Assembly (NCBI GenBank): GCA_027924645.1 | Contig: BSBN01001965.1 | Coordinates: forward strand, 14,746,001 to 14,810,000 | From: Cunninghamia lanceolata | Lineage: Eukaryota > Streptophyta > Pinopsida > Cupressales > Cupressaceae | Length of the DNA: 64,000 bases | Direction of reading: 5' to 3' | Part shown: in pieces, positions 42,926 to 55,432 of the stretch | Numbering within the stretch: the stretch's first letter is position 1 | How the letters are laid out: each line of letters opens with the position of its first letter | Translations under genes and position numbers: made by a program | The notes under the pieces: model-generated | Database searches by the model: none | Told to the model about the DNA's origin: nothing | What the model saw: the letters and a program-made list of their open reading frames with translations, nothing else

Positions 42926-45542
42926 TCACGTCCTTGATTAACTTCATTTTTTGGAGTTGTTTCTTTGAAGATTAGATTTTGCAGGTGCTTAGGGCAAATT
43001 CCAATCACTTCTGAACAAAAGTCTGCCGCTTTCTGTATCTCTGCGTCACTTTTACACTAGGATCGGCCACTTATATCATTTTCTAGATTGCCTTTACACC
43101 GATAGTCATCACCTCTAGTATGATTTGCATCACCTTTGTATTAATAGAACTCGCCTGTGATCTTAATACTGTTAGCGGTTGCTTTTAAACTATTTGCGCG
43201 CTTATGACCTAATAGTGATCGCTTAGGTATTCATTTAGATCACTTTTATCATAACAGTCGTCACCTTTAATCTTGTGTGCATCGCTTTTGAATGCATAGT
43301 AGTCACTTTTAATCTAATATGCCTCACTTATGAATTGACAGTGCTTGCCTCTATAGAATAGGGTTTTGTGTTTAGACTGTCATTTTGTAGGAACAGATCG
43401 CTTATAAGCCTAAAGAGATCGCATTCAGGATTTTCTGCATCGCATATGAGTTGAAATAATCTGCATATGGTATTATCAGATTCACATCTATGATATAACA
43501 GATCACCTACAAACATATTGAGGTCGCTTACGATCAATAGTACATCGCATATGGTAACTATGACTTGCATAGGGTTTTGTTGCAACTACCGTTTTACAGG
43601 TACATGTCGCTTATTTGCTGAAATCGATCGCTTCTGCATTTATCTGCCTCGCATATAAGCTGACAGGAGTCGCATCTAGTATGTTTCTTATCGCATTTAA
43701 TCTTTAGAATTTCACCTTTTGCAAAACACGCATCGCTTATGATCAGCAGTGAATCGCATCTGGTAACAATTTGTTGCTTTTAATCTGTTTCAGTTGCATC
43801 TTGATTTCTTGGCTATTAATTGGGTATTTGTGCAGCATCTTATCGATTTATCTGAGAAAAGGAGGTTATCAAACTACTGACATATCTGTTGCAGGTTGGA
43901 TCAGTCTAAGATTTGTGTTTTATCACTAAATTAGGAACATTTGGGCTTGGTGCCTAAAATGAATCATTGTTTGCTCCGTGCTTGATTTATCTTTTTTGAT
44001 TGCTTGCATGTGCTTGATTGTAACCCAAATTTAATGACAAAAGTATCCTCTCCCCTTGCCTATCAAATGGATCTTGGGTGTATGAGAACTTGTCATTATC
44101 TTTAGAGGGCTTGCCTTCCCGGTGTGAGAAGGGATACGACCCAAGCGGTAATGGGCTAAAGCCAAGTCCTTCCGAACCGCTATATAAGAAAAGTGTTTGT
44201 GTCGAAAGCCACAAACAATGGGTGTTGTTGCGTTATACCGACAGCCAACCTCCCCCAAAACCCTCCAAGGTGTAACCCTTGCAGGCTGGGAGACTCCATA
44301 ATAGAGAGTAGTGCTGCCGCATGTATAGCCACCCAAACGTATGCCCTTATTAGAAACTTTGTGTAGTAGTTAAAAACCTTCTATCTGTTGATGCAAAAGG
44401 TGGGACCTTTGAAGCGGCCTTGATTCACGTGGTTCTTAGTAGAGATAGCAGGGACAATCCTAAGGTTTGGTGTGGGGACAAGCCTTACAGGAAGCCCAGA
44501 ACTTGGTATGCGTGAGAAGTGAGTGCCATGGAGGGGAGCCAGTGCTACCAAGATCCTGAAGCTATCCGCTTTGAATAAGCACGGTCAGGGGATTCAACGG
44601 ATACAGTCCTTTCCTAGCCTAGGTTGTATCAGTTTGTGATTGTTATGAGTGTGAGTGTTTGTAATCACTATTTTCTTGCTGAAAAACTATAAATCAGACA
44701 TCCTTTTTGACAAACACAGTCACTTTTAAACCACAACTGATCACATATTACCTGAACAAAATCACATTTAAACCACAGTTGATCACATGTTGTCTGAACA
44801 AGATCACCTTTAAGCCGCAGTTAGTCACCTTCTGTCTGAATGAGCTTGCCTTTGAACAACAGACTGTCGCCTTTAGGGAAATAGGAGTTGCTTTTGATCA
44901 ATAGAAAACTGCTTTCAAACCAACAGTCGTCACCTTTGGCAAAGCAATTGCTTCTGGTTAGCACTGTGATTTTCTGTCGAAACTAAACCAGATCACATTT
45001 AAGCTATCATTGATCACCTTTGGCATCCTTTGAATCGTATTTGAGCTATCATTAGTCGCCTGTAGCTAAAATACCTACAAATATTAGTGCCTCAACTGAG
45101 TTAGCCACAGATCTAGCTTTGCTTAAGTTTTAAACATCAGCTTTCAGACTTCTCTTTGATCAACAGCAAATACCTGGACTTTGTCTCCTATTTTTGAGCT
45201 TATCAATCAATCACAACTCATGAGCTTTCCATCTTTTTGAGATCCCAACCAGCAAATCAGATATCAACCCAACATTTCAATCAACAAACATCATCCTTCA
45301 GCTTTAGCTTCAACAAACATCATCTTTCAGCATTAGCTCCAACAAACATCAGCAGCAAACAATCTTTCCCTTGAGTGTTTGAGCTATCCTCTAGGGAAAA
45401 CCAACAACAACTCAGCCAAAACAAACCAACCAAGTGAATTAGCAAAACTAGCAAACCAAAATAGTAACCAATCAACCAACCAGCCAACTATCATCTTTTG
45501 GGTCTCAAAAACTTTGACAAGCTCAACTTCATCATCAACATC
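42926..45542 (+). other. long leader of element D with degenerate TCGC repeats and a structured block
   Basis: 2.6 kb before gag without a supported gene. From about 43010 to 43800, and again from about 44700 to 45065, a loose unit of about 20-25 bases recurs (TCGCTTTT, TCGCATATA, ATCACCTTT followed by AAT- or CAG-rich bases). Between them (44030-44640) lies a GC-richer block. It has a perfect 7-bp hairpin, GTTTGTG and CACAAAC around loop TCGAAAGC (44195-44216), and further short complementary pairs. A minus-strand frame over it is probably fortuitous. Packaging or translation signals are possible but unproven. Confidence 0.6.
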
Positions 45543-47887
45543 ATGCCTCAAACTAGGAGTCAATATCGAGCTGAACTAGAAGCCAAATTGAGAGCTGAAA
45601 TGGAAGCCAAATTGCAAGCTGAGATGCAACAATTCAAATCAACACCTCTTAAGGATGCAACTCAATTCACAACTGGTATGCCTCCTCACATGTTTACACC
45701 TCAAGGATACACTATTGGCGAGTCATCTTTACAATGAATGCAACCTACACCATCCTTGGAAACTTTCGAAGAACAATTTCAAGATGACTCATCAGAATTT
45801 CAAGATACCCACGTATGGGACCAAGTTGAGAGACTCATGATATCTGAGCCTAATCATTGCTTTCTCCAACTTGCTCGCATGGGTGCTAAACTACCAAAGG
45901 ACCTTGACATATCCACTATTAGAGAGCAAGATCCCAACACTACTGCTATTGTTGCGAAGACACCATCTACTATAGTCACATCATCTCCTATCATATCGAA
46001 AACATCATCCTCATTGCCTATTGTTGCTTCATTTGAGCCACGACAATCGGAGCATACTTTAGAACCATTGATAGTGCCAACCAATGTGCTCCCTCTCATG
46101 TCACAAAATCTCAACATTCCACCTTTCCATGTTCCTCAACATATCTCTCCTTCTACCATGACTGTTTCCATGCCTCAAGTAACACAAGCTGTCCATGTAA
46201 TGCAAGCGCAAACGTTCCAAGCATCACAAGCTATTCCCATGTCTTATAGTGTGCAAACCTCTCAAACTACTCCAACAACACCTGTTGTCCATGCGTCACA
46301 CCCATTACAATCTACTACATCTCATACGAATACCATATCCCATACACCAACTGCTAATCCCTCCATGCTATCATATAATCCTAATGTTAGTCTCATTGAC
46401 ATGAGTGATCCCCCGTTTCTCAAGCCAATCCAAACAATAAGATCACTTATGTTGATCAACTTACATCCATGTCGTCATATTCTTCCAATCCTTCACACAC
46501 CATCAATCCATCTTATGCTACCCAAGGCTTCCCTATTATCACCCGACACATGACACATACCAATCCTCATACAAATCCAAATGTTTATCCTTCTGTCATA
46601 TCTACCAATCCTTCCATCACTTACCATGTCATGAATTCAATCCCAACTTCTCAACCATTCGCTACTATCAATCCACTATCCACTTCCCATGTGATGCACA
46701 CCCAGTTGCCGCTTGTGTCTCAAGGACAACAATCCTCCAACACATACGTGTCACATACCAATCGTTTGACATACATTGTGGGTACACAATTGCAACAAAC
46801 AGTCATAACTCCATATATCCCACAACCGTAACCACAATATATCTCATACCATACTCCACCCCCTTCGCAACAATAGCAATTATCTTCAGCAGATGTTCAA
46901 CAGATGATCGATGAAAGGGTAGGAAAAGGAAAGAAACCTTTCTCTCTCGAAAACATATGTGCCTGTCCATTTGACAAGTCTCTTAATATGATACCTTTTC
47001 CGCCACATTTTGAAATCCCACAATTTGATAAGTACAAAGGAAAAGGAAATCCAGAAGACCATCTTCTAGCCTTTTTTGTGGCATGTCTTGATGTCTCTTA
47101 TGACGATACGTATCTTTTGAGATTATTTCCTCAAAGCTTAGCAGGACAAGCTCTCGAATGGTTTTCTCATTTACCCCCGAGAATTAAGACTTTTTTAGAA
47201 TTAGCAAATAAATTTCGATCACATTTTGCCTTCAACATTGAACATGAGGTAAACATGAATGACCTTGTCAACAACAAACAGCACCATGGTGAACCCTTTT
47301 CTTCTTTTACCCAACGATGGCGTAATATGGCTAGCAAATTATCATGAGAAATACCTGCGAAACAATAGCTTGACATCTTTGTTCAAAATCTTCATCCTGA
47401 GCTGTCATTCCAATTACAATTGCAAAGTGCTAGCACCTTTGACGAACTAGTTTCCAAAAGAGTTATTATTGAACGAGCTCTCATTGCCAAGGGAACTATC
47501 AAGATCTTTCACGACAACAAAGACTCTCCCCAAAATTCCAATGATAAGTCTCGCTTTTGGAACAAGAACAAGAATGTTGTAAATGATGGTATTGTAGATG
47601 CAAAGAATATTCAAACTATGAGAGCCCCCATCAACATTCAAGTAGCTTCTACACCAACACAACCTTTTCCACAATGAAGAAACCAACGCTGAACTTCCAA
47701 TCCACGATGACAATTTACACCATTAATAGAACCCATCGAAGTTGTTTTTCGAAAGCTACTTCAAGCAGGAGACATTATTCTACCTGATGCACCACCGAAT
47801 GGCGAACCACTCTTTCAAGCTCCTTGGTACAAATAAAATGAGTATTGTGATTACCATCAAGTTAAAGGACACAAAACAAATGGTTGT
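45543..47887 (+). pseudogene. gag of element D (broken)
   Basis: Starts MPQTRSQYRAELEAKLRAEM, a helical N-terminus. A Ser/Thr/Pro-rich stretch follows (45900-46850) with one frame change near 46460-46550. The Ty3 Gag core lies at 46980-47350 (HFEIPQFDKYKGKGNPEDHL, RLFPQSLAGQALEWFSHLPP, FSSFTQRWRNMASKLS), then ASTFDELVSKRVIIERAL. At 47846-47887 is a CX2HX4HX4C box (CDYHQVKGHKTNGC), as found at the end of Tat Gag. In-frame stops lie at 45735, 46829, near 46875, 47345, 47366 and 47675, with several beyond. Confidence 0.8.
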
Positions 47888-49377
47888 ATGCACTTAAAAC
47901 ATGTTATCCAAGATTGCATTGATCAAGGTTTAATCAATGTCACACCTTCAATGGCTCAACCTTCCCAACAATCAACATCAAACTATGATCTAGAGACTTT
48001 CAAGAATCCACTTCCATCTCATGATCAGACAAATAGCCTTCATGTTGGAAATGCTATTCAGTATAACTATGAATCATCTACCATTGGCCGCATTGACCAT
48101 GCTCGCATTTCTACCATCACCGTCCAAGGGAGAGCACCTGATTGTGCTGTAACCATGCGAAGAGGTCAAGTTACTATTCAAGGAGCACCTCCACATCCTC
48201 CTCAACCTCTCTCTGACTATAACCTCTTGGATCACCTTGGCAAAACACCCACACACATATCTATTCTTGAGCTGCTTCGCATATCCCCCGCACATAAAGC
48301 TATCCTTGACAACCCCTTACAAGAGTCTTCGGTGCCTAATAATATTAATATCACACAATTCCAATCTATGGTCACTAGCATTGTAGCTCCTTGTCACTTA
48401 ACCTTTTCCGACAAAGATCTTCAGCCCTCCATTCATCCTTCACATAACGAATCTCTCCATATTGAAGTATTTGTTAAATGCCATATCAAACGAGTCTTGA
48501 TAGATGGGGGAGCTGGTCTTAATATATGTTCTTTGAAACTTATCAAGCAATTGGGATATTCTGAGAAAGATGTTGATGCTTCCAAGGTTATTACCATCAG
48601 AGCATATGATGATGCTGAAAGAGACACTGAAGGGATTATCTTATTGCCTATTCAAGTTGGGTCGATCATTACAGAAACCTGCTGTCAAGTCCTTGATATT
48701 GATCTTCCTTACAACATTATCCTTGGTCGCCCTTGGATCCATACCCTTAAAGCAGTTCCCTCTACATACCACCAATGTCTTAAATTTCCACATAAGGGTG
48801 TTGAGGTTACCATTCACGCTGATCCCAATCCATTTGAGTTTTGCCATGCTTTTCAAGCTAAATATCAGAGTCTGAATCGCATTCCTATCAACACCGAGGC
48901 ATATCCATCTTCATCCTATATAAACCCATCCAACCTTCTTAAGCCCTCATCTAGTAAAGCCGCTTCCAACCTCCATATCAAATATACAGAACATGGCCCT
49001 GGTGAATACAAATTACAAGAATCATGTTGCATTGGTACCCTTCCATTATCTCCTAAATCCCATGGTAAGCCCTCTACATCCAAGCCAACTTCATCCTCCA
49101 CTGTTATCAAAGCTCCCCCTATAGTATTCATAAAAGGTGGATTCTTGGATGATGAAGACATTGAGGATATAAACTCTTGGATATTCTTTGATGAAAATGA
49201 CCAAGTCCAACTTGAAGTAGAGCGATACAACAATGGGTTTCGTATCATAAAGAACATGGGCTATAAAGGACATGGCGGCTTGGGATCATAGGAACAAGGA
49301 CCTACTAAGCCCATTATTATGTCTAAGAAGTTTAATAAGCAAGGCCTTGGTTACCAACTAGAGGTACCGTGACCCAA
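47888..49377 (+). pseudogene. protease of element D with C-terminal G-patch
   Basis: Same frame as late gag and open from 47888 to 49288. The aspartic protease site is VLIDGGAGLNICSLKLIKQL (Asp at 48503; D-G-G is usual in Tat). The flap and end region read DIDLPYNIILGRPWIH. After a Ser/Pro-rich linker the frame ends with a G-patch: IIKNMGYKGHGGLG, then QGPTKPI and GLGYQLE (49240-49365). A TAG at 49289-49291 interrupts this motif, and TGA follows at about 49375. G-patches bind RNA or activate helicases. In betaretroviruses one also follows the protease. Confidence 0.8.
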
Positions 49378-49500
49378 AGACATTAAGTGTATTTTCGATA
49401 CTGACGTTGGACCTTCTTCGGTAGGGGAGACTTCTATTCGGATACTATCGATGACTCTTCCCTTCATATCACCGACCTCTTTCAAGAACATTCCATCTTC

Positions 49501-50823
49501 ATGTTCTCCGCAGCCTCTTCTAGCCATCATGATTCCTCCATTAAGATTTCACTCGTATATCCTGACCTCATCGATTGGGACCAACAGGGGGCACCGATAT
49601 TAGATACATTTGAAAATGATGAAGCCATTGCAGAATTCATGGGTTTGAGACAAGGTATTCCACTGGAAGATCATAAAGCAGGTTTCATGGTGGATTTACC
49701 TAAACTAGCATATTTTGGCAGAAGTATCAAATCCTTTAGTCGCAAAAGTGAAATAAACAAAATTCAACAAAATAGGTCACTAGGTGAAAACTGAAAGGCA
49801 CCTCTTGACCGTGAAAAAGTAAAAATAAAGGACATATCTGAAGGTGAAAACCTCTCTGAGGCACTTGAGGATGAGGGATTTGATCTTCCTGTTGCCACTG
49901 GTTACCATGAGAAATCAACTGCGCTAGTTGAAAAATCACAAGACATGAACTTGGGAACAGAGCAGAATCCGAAGATCACTTTTTTGGCAGCATCACTATC
50001 AGAGCAAGAATGAAGAAACTTCACAGCATTTTTTATTAGAAGAGCTATAAATTTTGCATGGACTTATGTAGACATGCCAGGTCTGGATCCTTCACTTGTG
50101 GTACATCATTTAGCAGTATTTCTTGATGCAAAGCCTACCAAACAAAAATTGCGCAAAATGCATCCGCAAGTTGCCCTATTGGTCAAAGTAGAAATTCAGA
50201 AACTGTTAGAAGCAAAATTTATAAAGCCTATTGATTATCCAGAATGGGTTTCAAATTTAGTACATGTAGCAAAACCAGATGGACATGTTCGCTGTTGCAC
50301 AGACTTTAGAGATCTTAACAAAGCTTGTCCTAAGGACAATTTTCCACTACCAAGCATAGACAACATTATAGATCTTATAGCAGGACATGAAATGCTATCT
50401 TTGATGGATGGATTTTTAGGATATAATCAAATCAGAATAGCAGAGGAAGATCAAGATAAAACATCTTTTATTTGTCCATGGGGCACATATTGCTGGGTTG
50501 TAATGCCTTTTGGTCTCAAAAACACTGGAGCCACCTATCAATGAGCCATGACAGTTATTTTTCATGACCTTTTTCATACTATCATGGAAGACTATGTTGA
50601 TGACATCCTGGGAAAATCCAAGACAAGAGAAGGACATCTACAAGTATTAGCACAAATCTTTGATCAATTAGAAAAATACCAAGTCAGACTAAATCCAAAG
50701 AAGTGTGTATTTGCTGTAACATCAGGAAAACTGCTGGGATATATTGTGTCTCGACGAGGGATAGAAGTGGACCCAGCTAAGGTAAAAGCCAACTAAGGTA
50801 GAAGTGGACCTTAGCTGGGTCCA
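49501..50823 (+). pseudogene. reverse transcriptase of element D (broken)
   Basis: A variable N-terminal part is followed by RT: MHPQVALLVKVEIQKLLEAK, FIKPIDYPEWVSNLVHVAK, HVRCCTDFRDLNKACPKDNF, LSLMDGFLGYNQIRI, VVMPFGLKNTGATYQ and the catalytic YVDDILGKSK (50593-50604), then LGYIVSRRGIEVDPAKVKA. In-frame stops lie near 49792, 50010, 50542 and 50794. Just after YVDD and the thumb, at 50768-50823, a 16-base stretch is repeated in inverted orientation and damages the frame. Confidence 0.85.
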
Positions 50824-51905
50824 CCAACGAATCTTAAACAGCTTCGCAGTTTACAAGGTAGGCTACAATCTATCCACATATTTATCTCACAACTAGCAGA
50901 TAAATGTCATCCTTTTTAGCATCTTCTTCATAAGGGTGAACCTTTTAAGTGGGATGAAAAGTGTCAATAGGCTTTTGATAGGAGAAAGGAATACTTGGCA
51001 ACACCTCCTATGTTAGTACCTCTGATACCTAATCATCCATTACTGCTCTATATATCATCAACAACCGCAACATTGGGTGCACTCCTAGCTCAACATGATG
51101 ACTCAGGAAAAGAACAAGCCATTTACTACATCAGTAGAACCCTTGTGGGATATGAACTCAATTACTCATTCATGGAAAAAGCTTGTTTAGCATTAGTGTT
51201 TGCTTCCCAAACATTGCGACACTATATGTTGAACCAAACAATAAAGCTCATCTCTAATGTGGATCCCCTCAAGTATCTCCTTTCAAAAGCACTTCTCACA
51301 GGGAGATTAACAAAATGGGTTATGATCTTAAGTGAATTTGACATACAATATGTGAACCGCAAAGCTATCAAAGGACAAGTTATTGCTGATCAATTAGTTG
51401 CAGCACCCATCACAGACATTCAGCCAATATATCCAGAATTCCCTGATGAAGGATTGTTTAATTTGAATCCCCTAGCACGATGGTAGCTATATTTTGATGG
51501 ATCATACACACAACATGGATCTGGTGTAGGCATCCTGTTTGTCACTCCTCAAGGAGATTGCATACCTAAATCATATAGAATAGCATTCCCATGTACCAAC
51601 AACATAGCCGAGTATGAAGCTTTAATCACAGGCTTGCGCATGGTAGTACAATGGGCTATCAAATAGTTACGAGTCCTTGGTGATTCTCAGTTGGTTATCA
51701 AACAGGTCTTAGATGAATATCAAACAAAAGACAAGAACCTTCTTCCATACAAGCTAATGGTGGATGATTTCAAGAAATATTTTGAGGATATTACCTTTGA
51801 GCAAATTCCAAGACTACAAAACAGAGCAGTAGATGCCATGGCTATGATTGGATCTCTTTTAGACATGCCATCTAATACCCATAAATGTGAATTCTTGGTC
51901 GAATA
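50824..51905 (+). pseudogene. Ty3-type and archaeal-type RNase H of element D
   Basis: The connection LKQLRSLQGRLQSIHIFISQ is followed by the Ty3 RNase H (51020-51400): LLLYISSTTATLGALLAQ, where acidic catalytic residues seen in other Ty3 elements are missing, then GYELNYSFMEKACLALVFAS and KGQVIADQLV. From 51487 a second RNase H starts: LYFDGSYTQHGSGVGI (Asp 51496), NNIAEYEALITGLRM, VLGDSQLVIKQV and NRAVDAMAMIGS. All four acidic positions are present, but there are TAG codons before it at 51484 and inside at about 51664. This is the standard Tat double RNase H in the order Ty3-type then archaeal-type. Confidence 0.83.
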
Positions 51906-53232
51906 GCTTTTGATCCCAGCATTCAAAGTTCCACAGTCTGAGCTCATATGTGAAATTGTTGGTCCCAACTCGTCATGGTACAAGGATATCTATGAGTATC
52001 TCCGTAATCAAACATTTCCATGTCAACTATCCAAAACCCAGCGCAAAACCTTTATCCGTCGAGCCTCTCGTTACACTATCTTAGGAGACACCCTTTATCG
52101 CTGGAGTCTTGATGGTATGTTTCTTAGATGTCTTGATTCTGAGGAAGCAAAAATGGCCTTACGTGAAGTCCATGAAGGTGTCTGTGGTTCGCATTCCGCT
52201 GGCCCTGGCCTTGTCAAGAAACTTCTATGAGTAGGATACTATTGGCCAACTATGGAAAAAGATGCCCAGCAATTTGCAAAGTGATGTCTACAATGTCAGA
52301 AACATGGAGATCTAATATATGCACCAGCACATGAGCTTCAGCCTATTGTCACTCCATGGCCTTTTTCGCAATGGGGACTTGATCTCATAGGTAAAATCCA
52401 TCCTACTTCATCCAACGGTCATAAGTTTATTATTACTGCCACTGAGTATTTCACGAAGTGGGTAGAAGCCATACCAATAACCTATATCACAGGTAAACAA
52501 ATAGCCAAATTCATCTTACATTATATTATCTGCCATTATGGAGTTCCTTAAGCTATTGTCATAAACAATGGTCGCCCTTTCAAGAACCAAGAGGTTAAAG
52601 ATCTTTGCAACAAGTTCCATATTCAACATAGATTCTCTATGACTTATTATCCTAAGAGCAATGGTCAAGCTGAAGCCTCTAATAAAACAATCATCAAGAT
52701 CCTTAAAAAGACTGTTAATGAAGCTGGTCAAGATTGGCATCTACAACTGCATCTTGCATTATGGGCATATAGAACAAGCATCAGAACTCCCACTGGAGCC
52801 ACACCCTATGCTCTCATCTATGGTACTAAAGCTATTTTGCCTATCAAGGTTGAGATCCCCTCTTTGCACATATCCCTGCAACATACTATCTCAGATGAAG
52901 AGTATCGAGTATCCAGACTCCATGATCTTGAGCTATTAGATGAATGCCGCCTTACAGCATTGAACCATCTTCAAGTCTACCAAAACTGGCTACGCCGCAA
53001 CTACAACAAAAAGATTAGACAACACAGATTCCAAGTTGGCAACCTTGTCCTTAAAGAAAACCAAAGGAATCAACAACATCGAGAGAAACATGGCAAGTTT
53101 GAACCCAATTGGCTTGGTCCTTTCATTATCACAGCAATTTATGGATCAAGTGCATACACTCTGTCAATACCTGAAGGCATTCCCTTAGATGAACCAGTCA
53201 ACAGCATTCATCTCAAGAAGTTTTATCCATAA
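51906..53232 (+). pseudogene. integrase of element D (broken)
   Basis: Zinc-binding part VHEGVCGSHSAGPG and CLQCQKHGD. Catalytic core QWGLDLIGKI (Asp 52381), AIVINNGRPFKN where the second catalytic Asp (usually TDNG) is Asn at 52564, and SNGQAEASNK (Glu 52672). The C-terminal part is open from 52639 to TAA 53230 and includes HGKFEPNWLGPFIITAIYG and VNSIHLKKFYP. Stops lie near 52228, 52282 and 52549. Both the stops and the Asn make this copy inactive. Confidence 0.85.
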
Positions 53233-55432
53233 ATCTCAGCTATCCCTAAAAAAAAAGCAAAAACATAAGATAAATAATCCGTCCTCTGGTGAAAACCTGG
53301 TAAACAGGCACCTTGGATAAGTACCATAGTGAAAACCTGGCAAACATGCGCTATGTGTAGTGACCAGCTTCTCTCATCTGCTTGGTTCATTTGATCATAT
53401 TCCCCCATTTCATCTTGTATAGTCCATAATCACAATCCACATCGCAATGCCATACATAGCCTTTCATCTTCATCTTTGTCTTTGCCAATGCTAGCTATCA
53501 TATTTAAGACATTGTCGTGATACCTATATCTTTTGGCACCTTAGCATCTTGGCCACATCCCTTCTGCATTGTCACTTCTGCATAATAAACTTCATCCCGC
53601 ACTGGGGGCATTTGTTGAGTCTTATTTGGAAGTGGATACTGCTATCTCTAGCTCATAACACATCCAACAACTTAGCTTACAACACAGCAAACCTTATCAA
53701 CTTCAGCCATGGCATATATCCAACGCCAAATGTGACCTAATGATTTGCAACCAGGATCCATATCTTCGCAATCTATCCACATTCCTCCAACAATCGCAGC
53801 AAACATCGCTTGATCAAACATCCAACCAATTAGCGACATCAATAAGAACTACATCCAACTCTATCATTGACGCCTTGATCCCGTGGATACAAGGTATGTA
53901 GGCAATCTAAGATGCGAAGGAAGCACTTTGATTCAGGCTAAGATGATAGCCCCTTTCATCAGTCATCTTTCATCTTTCTTCTAAACATCCTTCGATCTTT
54001 CCACTTACATTCTTCTATCTTTCATCACTTACATCATTAATAAAACCTAGAACTACATATTCATCATGTCTCATCTTCATCGTAAATGTGCTTTGATCCT
54101 GTGGATACAGGGTATGTAGGCAATCTAGAATACAAAGGAAGTTTCCAGTACTCAAGCACAGATGATCAACCCCATCTTCTTCATCTTCACTCATCATCCG
54201 ATCTTCTTCTCTTTGATCAGCTCAAACAGGGAGCAAACCATGTGTATATTGAAAGCTCAAGCACTTTAACCAATCAAAGGTACGCCAGAAGCTATTTGTC
54301 CACATGCCTTAAGCCAACATTTGCTATAGCAGCTTATCAACAACTTTAGCCTTCAACAGGATGTAGCTTTCCTCTTAACAAGGTGCCAACTTGATTTATC
54401 CAAGAGCACCTAAAATTTGGCAAGAGAACATGATGACAGTATCTTTTGTTTTATCTTTTGTCCCTTTTCTATGCCTAATCAAGACTGCCTTGATCTATTT
54501 ATATCTTGGTATGTTGCGATGAAGTAAGGACTGGGGCATGGTCATATAGCTTTCATATGCCGTGTTTGCGGGATGATCTTATTCTCTTCCTATGCATATT
54601 GGTATCTTGTATGTGTTGGGATTAGCATCTTACATATCAATATCTCTAGCATCTGAGAAGCTAAATAGTCTCTTATGCATATGAGACTATTCTATGTTAA
54701 GACTAGCTCCATACATATAACCAGTAAGCTATCATTATGTGTAGTGGAGATAAGCTGAAACCATTGCTTGTAGCGTCAAAGTCCAACACTAGCTGTTATT
54801 CATATCTTGTGCATGTTGGCTCGCCATCTTGACCTCATGCATTCAGACAAGATTGTAACACGCTAGTTACGCATTGGATATCTTGACACCTTGGTCTCTT
54901 ATACCCTGGTGCATAACATCCATATGCTATATCAAACATAAGGACTGCATTTCTTTTCATTCTGAGCAATTACTTGAAAGCTGCCCATCATCCTATCTAT
55001 TCATCCTATCTATTCATCCCATCATACTCAACCAAGATCGATCATTTCCATTATCTTTTGTCCATATTCCCGCTCCTGCAAAAAAAGTGTGTTAGACATA
55101 CATAAGTCCATCATATATCTTTTCATTACCATATATCTATATGCATAAGTCTATCCATATCATTACCATTTACATATTCACACATTTTCCATTCATGAAC
55201 ATTTGCATAAACATCCATATATAATCCATAATAGTATACACACAACATGCATAGCCATCATAATATCAACATAAGAACCATTATAACATCATATAGATCA
55301 CTAAAACTGCCATATATATATATACATGTGTGTCAAAATACAAGTGTCTGCAATACAAGGTGCGCCCTGAAGGACTGAATGTACAAAATCAACTCTAGGC
55401 CTCATCATGATACAATATAAACAAAAGTAGCC
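53233..55432 (+). other. spacer of element D between integrase and antisense gene
   Basis: 2.2 kb without a supported gene. Near 53290-53350 a GTGAAAACCTGG(T/C)AAAC motif occurs twice. A direct repeat of about 52 bases, with core GTGGATACA-GGTATGTAGGCAATCTA, lies at 53873-53924 and 54091-54142. The stretch 55100-55400 is AT-rich simple sequence. Transcripts from both directions could end here. Confidence 0.55.

Noticed and set aside
43010..43800. CRISPR-like or microsatellite array in the D leader
   Set aside because: Units are too variable in length and sequence for either; spacers are not regular, and the context is a plant retrotransposon.
44031..44336. Minus-strand frame of 101 codons in the D leader
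   Set aside because: No known motif, it lies over the structured GC-rich block, and there is no matching signal for expression. Probably an accident of base content.
47447..49273. Several antisense frames over D gag and protease
   Set aside because: They are shadows of the sense coding sequence, without motifs of their own.
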